A DNA stretch of 64,000 bases, taken from NCBI RefSeq assembly GCF_023684385.1, contig NZ_JAGSOJ010000002.1, positions 806,001 to 870,000 of the forward strand, given 5' to 3'. The notes under the pieces were generated by a model that was not told the DNA's origin, made no database searches, and saw nothing but the letters and a program-made list of their open reading frames with translations. This document shows positions 45,744 to 54,592 of this stretch, piece after piece; position 1 is the stretch's first letter; every line of letters starts with the position of its first letter. Both the position numbers and the translations under genes were made by a program. The DNA is from Oceanirhabdus seepicola. GTDB lineage: Bacteria; Bacillota; Clostridia; Clostridiales; Clostridiaceae.

Positions 45744-46262
45744 TTAGTATAATATTATGCCTAATGTAGCAGAAATTAGTATAACTAATATTGGATGAGC
45801 CTTTTTAAATAGCAAGAATAACGAGATTGAAGCAATAATTAAGCCGGATATATCGCTATAGCTTGTGTATGAAAGTTTAATGAAAACTGAAAATATTAAA
45901 GCTATTATTGCGGGTCTCATACCTAACAATGAAGCTTTTAGTAGTTTGGAATCTTTAAATTTTGAAACAAAATGATGTAATATAGAAACCAATATAAAAG
46001 AAGTAAGTACTACACCAGAGGTTGCTGCAATGGAGCCAATAACACCAGCTGAGGTGAAGCCTACAAAGGTTGCTGAATTAATGGCTATGGGACCTGGGGT
46101 CATTTGAGAAATACCAATAATGTCAATAAAGGTCTCTTTGGAAATCCAATGATAATTTGTTACAACTTCTCTTTCAATAAGAGGTAGCATTGCCATACCA
46201 CCACCAAAAGCGAAGGTTCCAATTTTCCAAAATACTAAGAATAATTTTAATAATATATCCAT
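45744..46262 (-). CDS. Chromate transporter ChrA, half protein (second gene of pair)
   Basis: A 172-residue membrane protein of the short-chain CHR family. It carries the FAFGGGMAMLPLIEREV signature near the N-terminus and SQMTPGPIAINSATFVG, with about five or six helices. In Firmicutes two half-size ChrA proteins from adjacent genes form the transporter, and that is the arrangement here: this gene starts 3 bp after its partner ends. The CHR family exports chromate where tested; in anaerobes the natural substrate is uncertain. Confidence 0.9.
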   Translation of the reverse strand: MDILLKLFLVFWKIGTFAFGGGMAMLPLIEREVVTNYHWISKETFIDIIGISQMTPGPIAINSATFVGFTSAGVIGSIAATSGVVLTSFILVSILHHFVSKFKDSKLLKASLLGMRPAIIALIFSVFIKLSYTSYSDISGLIIASISLFLLFKKAHPILVILISATLGIILY

Positions 46263-46265
46263 TTA

Positions 46266-46799
46266 TTATACCTTCTTCCTAAAAAATATAATGCCGCAAA
46301 AAATTGAGAAAATAATCAAAAAAATAGGATGTAAATTAAAATAGAGTAAAAGAAAAATTGAAATAACCATAATTGATAAAGTTGGAATGTTCTTTTTTAG
46401 TGATTTGCTTAAAGATATTATGGCAAATAACACTAACATAGGTACAGCAGCTTTAATTCCATTGAAACCTTGAATAACAATTGGATTATCTCTAAACTTC
46501 ATAAATAAAATTGAAATAATAATTATTATACAGAAGGACGGAATAACTACACCAAGTAATGCAAGAATTGCCCCTAGTACTCCACAAATTTTATAACCAA
46601 CAAATAAAGATGAATTAACGGCCAAAGCACCAGGTAAACTTTGTGATAACACTATAATATCTACAAAATCATCTTTAGAAATCCACCCTTTATTATCAAC
46701 GAATTCTTTTTCAATGAGAGGTATCATTGCATACCCACCACCGAAAGTGAAGGCACCAATCTTAAAAAAACAAAAAAACATCTGAAAAATCTGTCTCAT
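46266..46799 (-). CDS. Chromate transporter ChrA, half protein (first gene of pair)
   Basis: A 177-residue partner of the following gene with the same fold: FTFGGGYAMIPLIEKEFV near the N-terminus and SQSLPGALAVNSSLFVGYK. The two halves differ in sequence and are thought to insert with opposite orientations. TGGAGGAAAATT precedes the ATG. Confidence 0.9.
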   Translation of the reverse strand: MRQIFQMFFCFFKIGAFTFGGGYAMIPLIEKEFVDNKGWISKDDFVDIIVLSQSLPGALAVNSSLFVGYKICGVLGAILALLGVVIPSFCIIIIISILFMKFRDNPIVIQGFNGIKAAVPMLVLFAIISLSKSLKKNIPTLSIMVISIFLLLYFNLHPIFLIIFSIFCGIIFFRKKV

Positions 46800-46831
46800 A
46801 ATTTTCCTCCATAAAGTTATATTACAACAAA

Positions 46832-46863
46832 CCCCATGCCAAAGAACATGGGGGGATTTTTTT
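46832..46863. terminator. Hairpin between nadE and chrA
   Basis: CCCCATG/CATGGGG stem, followed by T7 on the plus strand and a TTTGTTGT run on the minus strand. It probably ends the minus-strand nadE transcript before chrA. Confidence 0.65.
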
Positions 46864-46865
46864 AA

Positions 46866-46972
46866 TGCTGAAAATGTTTCATCAAAGATGAAGCATTTTC
46901 AGTAAGGAACAACAAAATTAAAATTTCACGGAGTGAAATGTCAATCATTCTCAATTATCCATTAATGCACGC
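46866..46972. repeat. R3 family repeat fragment
   Basis: Contains GTTTCATCAAAGATGAAGC, AAATTTCACGGAGTGAAATGTCAATCATTCTCAATTATCCATTA in inverse orientation to other R3 copies. It abuts the nadE stop region. Confidence 0.65.
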
Positions 46973-46984
46973 GAAGCGGGCATA

Positions 46985-48895
46985 TTACTGCCATGTGTTA
47001 TAACTAGCATCAGAAGGCATTCTTAAATCGCCTCGTGGAGATAAACTTATAGTACCAACTTTAGGACCATCAGGGAGAGTTGAACGTTTAAATTGAGAAT
47101 TGAAGAATCTCTTAATAAACTTATCTAGCCACATTGTTATTTGATCAGGCGCATAATCTTCTTTAAATGCATGTTTTGCTAAGAATAAAATTTTTTCATA
47201 AGATGCTCCACTTTTCATGAAATGGTAAAGGAAGAAATCATGAAGTTCGTAAGGTCCTACAATATCTTCAGTTTTTTGAGATATATTACCTTCAGCATCT
47301 TTAGGTAATAGTTCAGGACTCACAGGTGTATTGTTTATATCGTACAGTACAGTCTTTATAGTTTCAGAAACTTCATAATCAGCAACATATTGAACTAAAA
47401 ATCTAACAAGAGTTTTTGGTATAGAACAGTTCACTGAGTACATTGACATATGATCTCCATTGAAAGTGCACCAGCCTAAGGCTAATTCAGATAAGTCACC
47501 TGTTCCAACCAAAATTCCACCTTCTTTGTTAGCTAGGTCCATCAATATTTGAGTTCTTTCTCTAGCTTGAACGTTCTCATATGTTACATCATGTATATCT
47601 ACAGAATGACCAATGTCTTTAAAGTGTTGAAGGCAAGCATCTACAATGCTTATCTCTCTGAAATCACAGCCTAGGTTGTTGCATAAAGACACAGCATTGT
47701 TGTATGTTCTATCAGTAGTTCCGAATCCTGGCATTGTAACTGTAATTATATTTTCTCTAGGTATGTTCAACATATCAAAAGTTTTTATTATAACCAGTAA
47801 GGCAAGAGTTGAATCAAGTCCCCCAGAAATACCTACTACTGCTTTCTTAAGATTAGTATGAGTAAGTCGTTTAGCTAAGGCATTTTTTTGAATGTTGAAA
47901 ATCTCTTTGCATCTAGTTTCAGTCTCGTTTTTATTGTTAGGCACAAAAGGATGTTTCGCAATATATCTATCAAAAGAAGTAATTGCCTTATTATTTAAAG
48001 TGAATTCAATAGTTCTACATTGGTAGGGGCAAGTTTTTAAACTATCTCTGAAACTCATATTTCTTATTCTTTCTCCGTTTAATTTACTAACATCAATTAT
48101 GGAGGTTATAACTTCATTATCTCTTTGAAATCTTTCGTTTTCTTTCAATATACTACCATTTTCACTTATTAATAAATGACCGCCGAATAATAAATCAGTA
48201 GTTGACTCATGAACGCCTGCAGAAGAGAAGATGTAAGAACAAAGTCCTCTTGCGCTTTGATTGCTTACTAATGAACGTCTATAATCAGATTTACTTACAA
48301 GTTCATTAGAGGCAGAAAGGTTACATATGATATTTGCGCCTTGAAGGGCAAGGTAACTACTTGGAGGAATTGTAACCCATAAATCCTCGCAAATTTCAAT
48401 TCCGAAAACAAAAGTATCGCATTTGAAAAGTAAATCCACCCCAAAAGGTATATTCTTTTGAAATGATAGGTTTATTTCTCTGTTAACAACCTCAAAACCT
48501 TCAGTGAACCATCTTTTTTCATAGAACTCACTATAGTTAGGTATATAACTTTTAGGAACTATACCTAGTATTTTACCTTTGTATATGGCAACACCACAAT
48601 TATATAAACAAGAGTGGTGCAAAATTGGAGCACCAACTATGATTAGCATTTCTTTAGAAATTGAAAAATCACACAAATCCTTAAGGGCTTCAGTTGAAGC
48701 TTTAAGTAGTTGATTATGCAAAAATAAATCACTACATGTATATGAAGTGATAGATAATTCAGGAAAAACACATACTTTAGAACCATCTTCATGAGCCATA
48801 TTTATACAATTTTTTATATTTTCTAAATTAAATGCTATATCAGATACATTGGTCTTTGGGCAAGCTGAAGAAACTTTAATAAAAGAATTTTTCAT
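46985..48895 (-). CDS. nadE: Glutamine-dependent NAD+ synthetase
   Basis: Amidates nicotinic acid adenine dinucleotide to NAD+, using ammonia from glutamine. The 636-residue protein joins an N-terminal nitrilase-like glutaminase (Glu in CVFPELSITSY, Lys in GIVPKSYIPNY, Cys in FGIEICEDLWV) to a C-terminal synthetase domain with the pyrophosphatase loop GISGGLDSTLAL near residue 345. The length agrees with two-domain NadE. AAAGGATCG before the ATG at 48895 is preferred to a start at 48937. It stands alone. Confidence 0.96.
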   Translation of the reverse strand: MKNSFIKVSSACPKTNVSDIAFNLENIKNCINMAHEDGSKVCVFPELSITSYTCSDLFLHNQLLKASTEALKDLCDFSISKEMLIIVGAPILHHSCLYNCGVAIYKGKILGIVPKSYIPNYSEFYEKRWFTEGFEVVNREINLSFQKNIPFGVDLLFKCDTFVFGIEICEDLWVTIPPSSYLALQGANIICNLSASNELVSKSDYRRSLVSNQSARGLCSYIFSSAGVHESTTDLLFGGHLLISENGSILKENERFQRDNEVITSIIDVSKLNGERIRNMSFRDSLKTCPYQCRTIEFTLNNKAITSFDRYIAKHPFVPNNKNETETRCKEIFNIQKNALAKRLTHTNLKKAVVGISGGLDSTLALLVIIKTFDMLNIPRENIITVTMPGFGTTDRTYNNAVSLCNNLGCDFREISIVDACLQHFKDIGHSVDIHDVTYENVQARERTQILMDLANKEGGILVGTGDLSELALGWCTFNGDHMSMYSVNCSIPKTLVRFLVQYVADYEVSETIKTVLYDINNTPVSPELLPKDAEGNISQKTEDIVGPYELHDFFLYHFMKSGASYEKILFLAKHAFKEDYAPDQITMWLDKFIKRFFNSQFKRSTLPDGPKVGTISLSPRGDLRMPSDASYNTWQ

Positions 48896-49189
48896 ATGCA
48901 ACGATCCTTTCTTAGTTAATTTGATTATATAAGGCATATTTAAATAAATAACTACTCTTACTCCAAAAATTCAAAAATTATTAATAAAAATATAATCTAA
49001 CATATTATTCATTATTTCAATTTTATGGTATAATATTATTGGACAATTATATTACAAATAATACCTTATTATTTTCTATATTAATAATATATTAACGCTT
49101 ATATAGAGAATATTTGGAAAACAATACATAATTAAATCATTTAAATTTTATCATAAAACTCTTAAAAAGCAAACACGAGGTAGATGTTA
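48896..49189. other. Divergent intergenic region nadE / yceG
   Basis: A very AT-rich 294-bp gap that must hold promoters for both directions. ATGGTATAATATTATTGG near 49025-49042 carries a TATAAT that could serve yceG. No repeat of the R1-R4 families and no gene is seen. Confidence 0.4.
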
Positions 49190-50839
49190 ATGAAAAATTG
49201 GAGTTTAAATCATTTGGAAGTAGAAGGAATAAAATGGCAAATATCGGGAGATGTTATTACAAATGCAAAAGTACCTGTAAGTAATAGGGATGGATTTAAT
49301 TATTCTTCTAATGCTGTTAAAATTCCTAGAATATTCTATAGATTTATAGGAATAAAAGAAAATATTAATTCTTATAAGGCAGAACTGTTTAAAATTGACA
49401 AAGAATTATCTAAGTTTGGAGCATTATACGTAAGATTTGACAAGGGATTAAATAGAGAGATAAGTTTAGGGACTCTTGGAAAATTAGATAATGCTTGGAA
49501 TAGGATATATGCATTAGGAGGAATAAATTCAAATACCATAATTGAGGAAATTGAAAAAGAAGGTTTAATACCTATTTTCAATAATAAAATTTTAGAATTA
49601 CAAGTAAAAAATAACTTAAGAGGACTTTTAGAGTTTTATATAAGAAACAATGAAGATATTGAAAAATCAAAGATTAAATTGATTATAAATAATATTACTC
49701 ATTGGCTAAATCTCTATTTCAAAAAACTTATAAAAGACTTTGATTATACATCTATTAATCCAAAGATATTATATTTTGGGGATATATCTATAGATGAGGT
49801 TATTTTTCTTAATTTTGTTTCAACACTTGGGGTAGATGTTTTATATTATAATCCTCAAGGGGATGAAAGTTTTGATAAGTTTGACCCTAATGGAATTTTT
49901 TCTACAGAGATTTTATATAATACTCGCGAAGCATTAGAACAATTTCCAAGGGAAGATACTGACAGATACAAAACATCAGCATATGAAGCAAAAGAATATA
50001 TGAATAAGAGTCTATTTACAGATGAATCAGGGTTTTATAGACCTTGGCAGTTTGTTGAGTATGAGATTGAGAATGTTACTCTAAAGACAACTTATGAAGA
50101 AATAAAAATTTGGATAAAAGAGAATACACAATTCAGAGATGGATGGAAGATAGAAGGAAAGAAGTTGTTTATTCCTAATATTTTTGCAAAAATTTCTGGA
50201 ACGCATAATGATTTAGAAGAATATTGGAGAGAAATATCCAAAATAATTGAGCTTAAGAATGTATTGTTCTATGATAAACTTCCTTTAAATAAAAAAGTTT
50301 TTCATATTGAATATAATAAGTTCTGTGATATCTATCCAAGAGGAGCTTATTCAGAATTTGATATTTATAAATTACTTAGAGCTCCATGGTGGAAATATAA
50401 GGATTTAAGGTTAGGGCTTCAAAGAAATATTGCTGAAAAAATTAAAGAAATAATAATTAATCCAGTAATTCAAAATATTGATGATGAGGAACTAAGAGAT
50501 TTTCAAGTGTACCTTTTCTCAGTATTAATAAATTTAGAACCTAAAATAATGGAGTTGCTTCAGGGCTTCGATTATCCAGGGGAAGTTCCAAAAATAATCA
50601 TATATAATAATGAAAAGAATGGTAATCTTACTTATGAAGATAGCATTATGCTTGCATTTTTGAATAAAATGGGAGTAGATATAATGATATTCAATCCATC
50701 TGGATATTCAGATATTGAAAGATTTATTAGCAAAACAGAATATGATAATCATACTCTAGAAAAAATGAGATTTAAACTTGATTATCAAAAAGCAACAGAA
50801 GAGAAGAAAGGATTTTTTAAGAAATTCTTTGGAAAATAG
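49190..50839 (+). CDS. yceG: YceG family protein (partner of TelA)
   Basis: A 549-residue cytoplasmic protein matching the YceG family (distinct from the MltG-type YceG), a component found beside TelA/YceH in Bacillus and other Firmicutes stress operons. No enzymatic motif can be named with confidence; the middle region (ILYFGDISIDEVIFLNFVSTLGVDVLYYNP, in pieces) repeats in a second half (LTYEDSIMLAFLNKMGVDIMIFNPSGY), suggesting two related domains. It ends EEKKGFFKKFFGK, a motif also found inside the next protein. GAGGT lies 8 bp before the ATG at 49190, preferred to 49184. It is 26 bp ahead of telA. Confidence 0.83.
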   Translation: MKNWSLNHLEVEGIKWQISGDVITNAKVPVSNRDGFNYSSNAVKIPRIFYRFIGIKENINSYKAELFKIDKELSKFGALYVRFDKGLNREISLGTLGKLDNAWNRIYALGGINSNTIIEEIEKEGLIPIFNNKILELQVKNNLRGLLEFYIRNNEDIEKSKIKLIINNITHWLNLYFKKLIKDFDYTSINPKILYFGDISIDEVIFLNFVSTLGVDVLYYNPQGDESFDKFDPNGIFSTEILYNTREALEQFPREDTDRYKTSAYEAKEYMNKSLFTDESGFYRPWQFVEYEIENVTLKTTYEEIKIWIKENTQFRDGWKIEGKKLFIPNIFAKISGTHNDLEEYWREISKIIELKNVLFYDKLPLNKKVFHIEYNKFCDIYPRGAYSEFDIYKLLRAPWWKYKDLRLGLQRNIAEKIKEIIINPVIQNIDDEELRDFQVYLFSVLINLEPKIMELLQGFDYPGEVPKIIIYNNEKNGNLTYEDSIMLAFLNKMGVDIMIFNPSGYSDIERFISKTEYDNHTLEKMRFKLDYQKATEEKKGFFKKFFGK

Positions 50840-50865
50840 AAAGATAATGATAAGGAGAGATTAGA

Positions 50866-51966
50866 ATGAGTGATGTACAAAACAATAATTCAGGAATAAT
50901 TGAAGTGCAAGAAGTTAATCTTGAAAAAAAGGCTGTAGAATATCAAGTTCAGCTTAAAGAGTCTGAGGAGGTTAAAGCCCTTTCCACAACTATTAATTTT
51001 AAAGATGCGAATGCAGTACTTAATTTTGGTAATGAGCCAGCGGAAGAAGTATCAAAATTTGCTGATAATATTTTGAATAATATTAAAGCTACTAGTGCTC
51101 AAGGTACTAGTGTAATGATAAAACAGCTTACAGGTATAATGAATAAATTTGATAGAAATGATTTTGAGAAAGAAGAGAAAAAAGGATTTTTTGCTAAGAT
51201 GTTTGGAAAAGGTGAAGACAAAATAGCAAAGATGATGAATAAATATAAGACAATAGGCGGAGAGATAGACGTAATATACACAGAAATAACTAAGTATAAA
51301 AAAGATCTTAATGATTCAAATTTAATGCTAGAACACATGTATGAGCAAAACTTTGAATACTATAAGGAATTAGAAAAATATATTGCTGCTGGAAATTTAA
51401 TGGTTGAAAGAATTGAACAAGAAGAGATTCCTAAGATGGAACAATTAGCAGCAACAGGTGATCAAGTTGAAGTTATGAATTTGGAAAATGCAAAATCTTC
51501 ATTAGAAATGTTAAAACAGAGAATTTATGATTTAGAAATGGGTAAAATGGTTGCATTGCAAACTGCTCCGCAAATAAAAATGATTCAAAAAGGAAATTAT
51601 AGATTAGTTTCTAAAATACATTCTGCATTTGTAATTACTATACCAGTATTTAAAAATGGAATTATTCAAGCAATTGCTTTAAAGAGACAAAAGTTAGTTT
51701 CTGATTCTTTAAGTGAACTTGATAGGACAACTAATGAACTTCTAATGAAAAATGCTGAAAGTATTAAGAATCAAAGTATTGATATTGAGAGATTATCAGG
51801 TGGAAGTAGTGTGAAATTAGACACTCTTGAGAAGACTTGGCAAACAATCATGGAAGGTATTGATGAAACAAAGAGAATTCAAGAAGAAAATAATCAATTA
51901 AGAATTCAAGGTACTAAGAGAATTCAAGAGATGAATGGTGAAATGAAACAAAAACTTCTTAAATAA
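50866..51966 (+). CDS. telA: Toxic anion resistance protein TelA/YceH
   Basis: A 366-residue, largely alpha-helical protein of the TelA family (YceH, YaaN), linked to tolerance of tellurite, antibiotics and envelope stress, with an unknown mechanism. Features: a TelA core with the LTGIMNKFDRNDFEKEEKKG region, long coiled coils (about 110-200 and 290-360) and the family's conserved APQIKMIQKGNYRLVSKIHSAFVITIPVFK block. No TerD, TerC or other ter gene is adjacent, so this is the reduced two-gene form of the module. A terminator follows. Confidence 0.9.
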   Translation: MSDVQNNNSGIIEVQEVNLEKKAVEYQVQLKESEEVKALSTTINFKDANAVLNFGNEPAEEVSKFADNILNNIKATSAQGTSVMIKQLTGIMNKFDRNDFEKEEKKGFFAKMFGKGEDKIAKMMNKYKTIGGEIDVIYTEITKYKKDLNDSNLMLEHMYEQNFEYYKELEKYIAAGNLMVERIEQEEIPKMEQLAATGDQVEVMNLENAKSSLEMLKQRIYDLEMGKMVALQTAPQIKMIQKGNYRLVSKIHSAFVITIPVFKNGIIQAIALKRQKLVSDSLSELDRTTNELLMKNAESIKNQSIDIERLSGGSSVKLDTLEKTWQTIMEGIDETKRIQEENNQLRIQGTKRIQEMNGEMKQKLLK

Positions 51967-51974
51967 TAAATATC

Positions 51975-52010
51975 AAAGAGCTTTAGTAATTTGCTAAAGT
52001 TCTTTATTTT
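51975..52010 (+). terminator. Terminator after telA
   Basis: Stem AAAGAGCTTTAG/CTAAAGTTCTTT (one mismatch), then ATTTTAT, 9 bp after the telA stop. Confidence 0.75.
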
Positions 52011-52042
52011 ATAAAGGGTATTTTTAGACATGGGGTGAAATA

Positions 52043-53110
52043 ATGAAAAAAATCATACTAACAGGCGGAGGGACATCTGGTCATGTTAATCCAAATATAG
52101 CTTTAATACCAGAATTAAAAAATTTAAATTATGAAGTGCACTATGTGGGCACAGAAGAAGGTATTGAAAAAAAATTAATAAAAGAAATTAATATACCATT
52201 TCATAGTATAAGTGTGGGCAAATTAAGAAGATATTTTTCTATTAAAAATTTTACTGATGTTTTTAAAACCATTTTAGGTATTTTTAAATCTTTACATATT
52301 GTTAGAAAAATCAAGCCTAATGTTTTATTTAGTAAAGGAAGTTATGTATCTTTCCCTGTAGTGATCGCTTGTTGGATTTATAGAGTGCCAGTTATTATTC
52401 ACGATTCGGATATATGTATAGGAGTAGCAAATAAAGTTGTTTTCCCATTTGCAAAAAAAATATGCTATTCATTTCCAGAAGCATCAGAAAAAATTCCTAA
52501 ATCAAAAAGAATATTTACTGGTGTTCCTATTAGAGAATCAATAAAAAATGGGAGTGCTGATAAAGGATTTGAGATATGTAATTTTTCTAAGGAAAAACCA
52601 GTTATCTTAGTTATGGGGGGAAGTGTAGGTTCACGATTAATAAATTCTGCAATACGTGATAATTTACCTGAATTATTGGAGAACTATCAAATATGTCATT
52701 TATGTGGTAAAAATAAGTTAGACAAAGAACTCTCAAATATAGATGGATATGTGCAGTATGAATACGTAAATGAAGAGCTTGCCCATTTTTATAAAATGGC
52801 AGATATTATTGTAACTAGAGCAGGGGCAACAGTTGCAAATGAATTATTAGTTTTGAACAAACCAAGTTTGTTAATTCCGATGGAGGCAAGATTTACGAGA
52901 GATGATCAGATATTAAATGCTCAGTCTTTAAAAAAGAATGGATATAGCGAAGTATTATTGGAAAAAGATATGAGTAATGAACGAATATGTAAAGAAATAG
53001 ATGATTTATATAGTAATAGAGAAAAGTATATAAGTAATATAAAATCAAGGAATAGTATTAATGCGGTTAAAGCTATTACTGATTTAATTGAAGCTTATTC
53101 AAAAAAATAA
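52043..53110 (+). CDS. murG: MurG: lipid II-forming GlcNAc transferase
   Basis: Transfers GlcNAc from UDP-GlcNAc to lipid I, making lipid II at the inner face of the membrane. The 355-residue GT-B enzyme shows the N-terminal TGGGTSGHVNPN, HYVGTEEGIEK, FSKGSYVSFPVVIA, the C-terminal nucleotide-binding GGSVGSRLIN, and DIIVTRAGATVANELL. The sequence follows the clostridial free-standing MurG type, encoded away from the dcw cluster. A terminator separates it from telA, so it has its own promoter. Confidence 0.94.
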   Translation: MKKIILTGGGTSGHVNPNIALIPELKNLNYEVHYVGTEEGIEKKLIKEINIPFHSISVGKLRRYFSIKNFTDVFKTILGIFKSLHIVRKIKPNVLFSKGSYVSFPVVIACWIYRVPVIIHDSDICIGVANKVVFPFAKKICYSFPEASEKIPKSKRIFTGVPIRESIKNGSADKGFEICNFSKEKPVILVMGGSVGSRLINSAIRDNLPELLENYQICHLCGKNKLDKELSNIDGYVQYEYVNEELAHFYKMADIIVTRAGATVANELLVLNKPSLLIPMEARFTRDDQILNAQSLKKNGYSEVLLEKDMSNERICKEIDDLYSNREKYISNIKSRNSINAVKAITDLIEAYSKK

Positions 53111-53137
53111 AAACTAATTGAATTAAAAGTTTAAATT

Positions 53138-53175
53138 AATAAAGCTATCCCTAAAGAAATAGGAATAGCTTTATT
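53138..53175. terminator. Bidirectional terminator after murG
   Basis: AATAAAGCTATCCCT pairs with AGGAATAGCTTTATT (one mismatch), between convergent murG and the deaminase gene. Confidence 0.85.
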
Positions 53176-53244
53176 TCGTAAAATAAGAAAGATGCGAATT
53201 AACTTAACTACTTATTGCACTAATTTCGTTTGAATTAATATTGA

Positions 53245-53682
53245 TTATTTATGATAATGTTCTAATTCTTCTGATGGATAAGCATTTGTCCAGTGATGTG
53301 GTTGTAACTCATTTAATGTCACAAACTTCAAGGTATTATCTGGAGTAGTAATACCAACCTTAACATCTGTACCCCAAAAACGCAATCTCTCTTGACAAAC
53401 ACCACATGGAGAAAGTATCTTAAAAGGACTGTTTTCATCATCTCTAACAACACACAAGCAATGGGTTACACGTACATTATATTTATGTGCTTCACACATT
53501 GCTCCTACTTCAATACATAAATCTACACTACTATTTGCTGTGTCAATTGAAACACTGGTAAAATATTGGTCATCTTCTGAATGGATTATCGCTACTCCAC
53601 CCCAGCCTTTAGTATACCTTTTTGGAATAAATTCAATGGCTCTGCGATACATTTCCTGTTCTATTATGTTTTCCTGTTTCAT
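53245..53682 (-). CDS. Cytidine deaminase-family protein
   Basis: A 145-residue zinc hydrolase of the cytidine deaminase/blasticidin S deaminase fold. The active site reads CIE (Cys56, Glu58) and PCGVC (Cys93, Cys96), giving the usual zinc ligands and the proton-shuttling Glu. The CIE in place of the common CAE or HAE, and the extra C-terminal tail, set it apart from housekeeping Cdd. The substrate could be a free nucleoside or a nucleoside antibiotic; the sequence does not decide. No nucleoside salvage genes are adjacent. A weak AGGAGGAAAT lies before the ATG. Confidence 0.82.
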   Translation of the reverse strand: MKQENIIEQEMYRRAIEFIPKRYTKGWGGVAIIHSEDDQYFTSVSIDTANSSVDLCIEVGAMCEAHKYNVRVTHCLCVVRDDENSPFKILSPCGVCQERLRFWGTDVKVGITTPDNTLKFVTLNELQPHHWTNAYPSEELEHYHK

Positions 53683-53853
53683 TATTTCCTCCTATTATAT
53701 TAATTAGTCTTATTTCATACAATTACGAAATTACTGTATTATTAAGATTTCTACATTATACAATAGAGTCCTTTAGTATCTGCATTTATTTTATATCTAT
53801 AGGAATATTAAAGTTATAGAAAATAATGAGATGAAAGGGCGGAAAAAAAGGAT

Positions 53854-54568
53854 ATGAAGCTTGTTATAATTGGTGGAGATGCAGCAGGGATGAGTTGTGC
53901 ATCAAAACTACGAAGGTTAAATGAGAATATAGAAATCAAGGTATTTGAAAAGACGAGAGTGGTTTCATATAGTGCTTGTGGAATTCCTTATTATATTGGA
54001 GGAGAATTTGATGATTGGAGAGATATGATTGTAAGAACACCTGAGGAATTTAGAGAAAGTAATATTCAGGTAGTTCTTAATCATGAGGTTGTAAAGGTTA
54101 ATGTTGAAGAAAAATTCATATGTACCACTTGGGACAAATGCAAACAAGCAAGGGAAAACATTGTCAGATATTTTGAATGGAGATAAACATGAAATTCAAG
54201 GGATATTAGGGTCAACAGTTGTAAAAATAATTGATCTTCAAGTGGGGAAAACAGGATTAACGGAGAAAGAAGCAAAAGATAATAATATTGAGTATGGTGT
54301 AAGTTTTATAAAGTCAAAAACTGGTCCAGAATATTATCCCAAAAGTGAGGATATATATGTTAAAATTATATATAATCAGAATAATAGAACTATTATTGGA
54401 GGTCAGATAGCCGGTAAAAGTGAAGCTGGGATAAGGACAGATGTTATTGCTGCAGCTATATATAATAATATGACTGTTGAAGAAATAGGTATGCTTGATT
54501 TATGCTATGCTCCGCCATTCTCAAATGTATGGGATCCAATAAATCTTGCTGGTAAAAGAGGAAAATAA
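53854..54568 (+). pseudogene. CoA-disulfide reductase-like flavoprotein with the middle deleted
   Basis: The first 87 codons encode the FAD-binding start of a CoA-disulfide reductase/NADH oxidase (VIIGGDAAGMSCASKLRRL, then YSACGIPYYIGG with the redox Cys). From about 54113 a different frame (+1) encodes the family's C-terminal dimerisation domain (SYVPLGTNANKQGKT, LQVGKTGLTEKEAKDN, LCYAPPFSNVWDP) to 54568. The roughly 200 residues between them, holding the NAD-binding domain and the second FAD motif, are absent. The junction (about 54105-54116) is thus a deletion of some 600 bp plus a frame change. Neither fragment can be an active reductase. The fragment from 54101 should not be called a separate gene. 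Confidence 0.88.
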
Positions 54569-54592
54569 GAATAAGTATTAAGGGGTGTTTGA

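Noticed and set aside
54101..54568. Separate 155-residue gene
   Set aside because: It is the C-terminal domain of the CoA-disulfide reductase remnant; its ATG falls in the deletion junction and has no binding site of its own.
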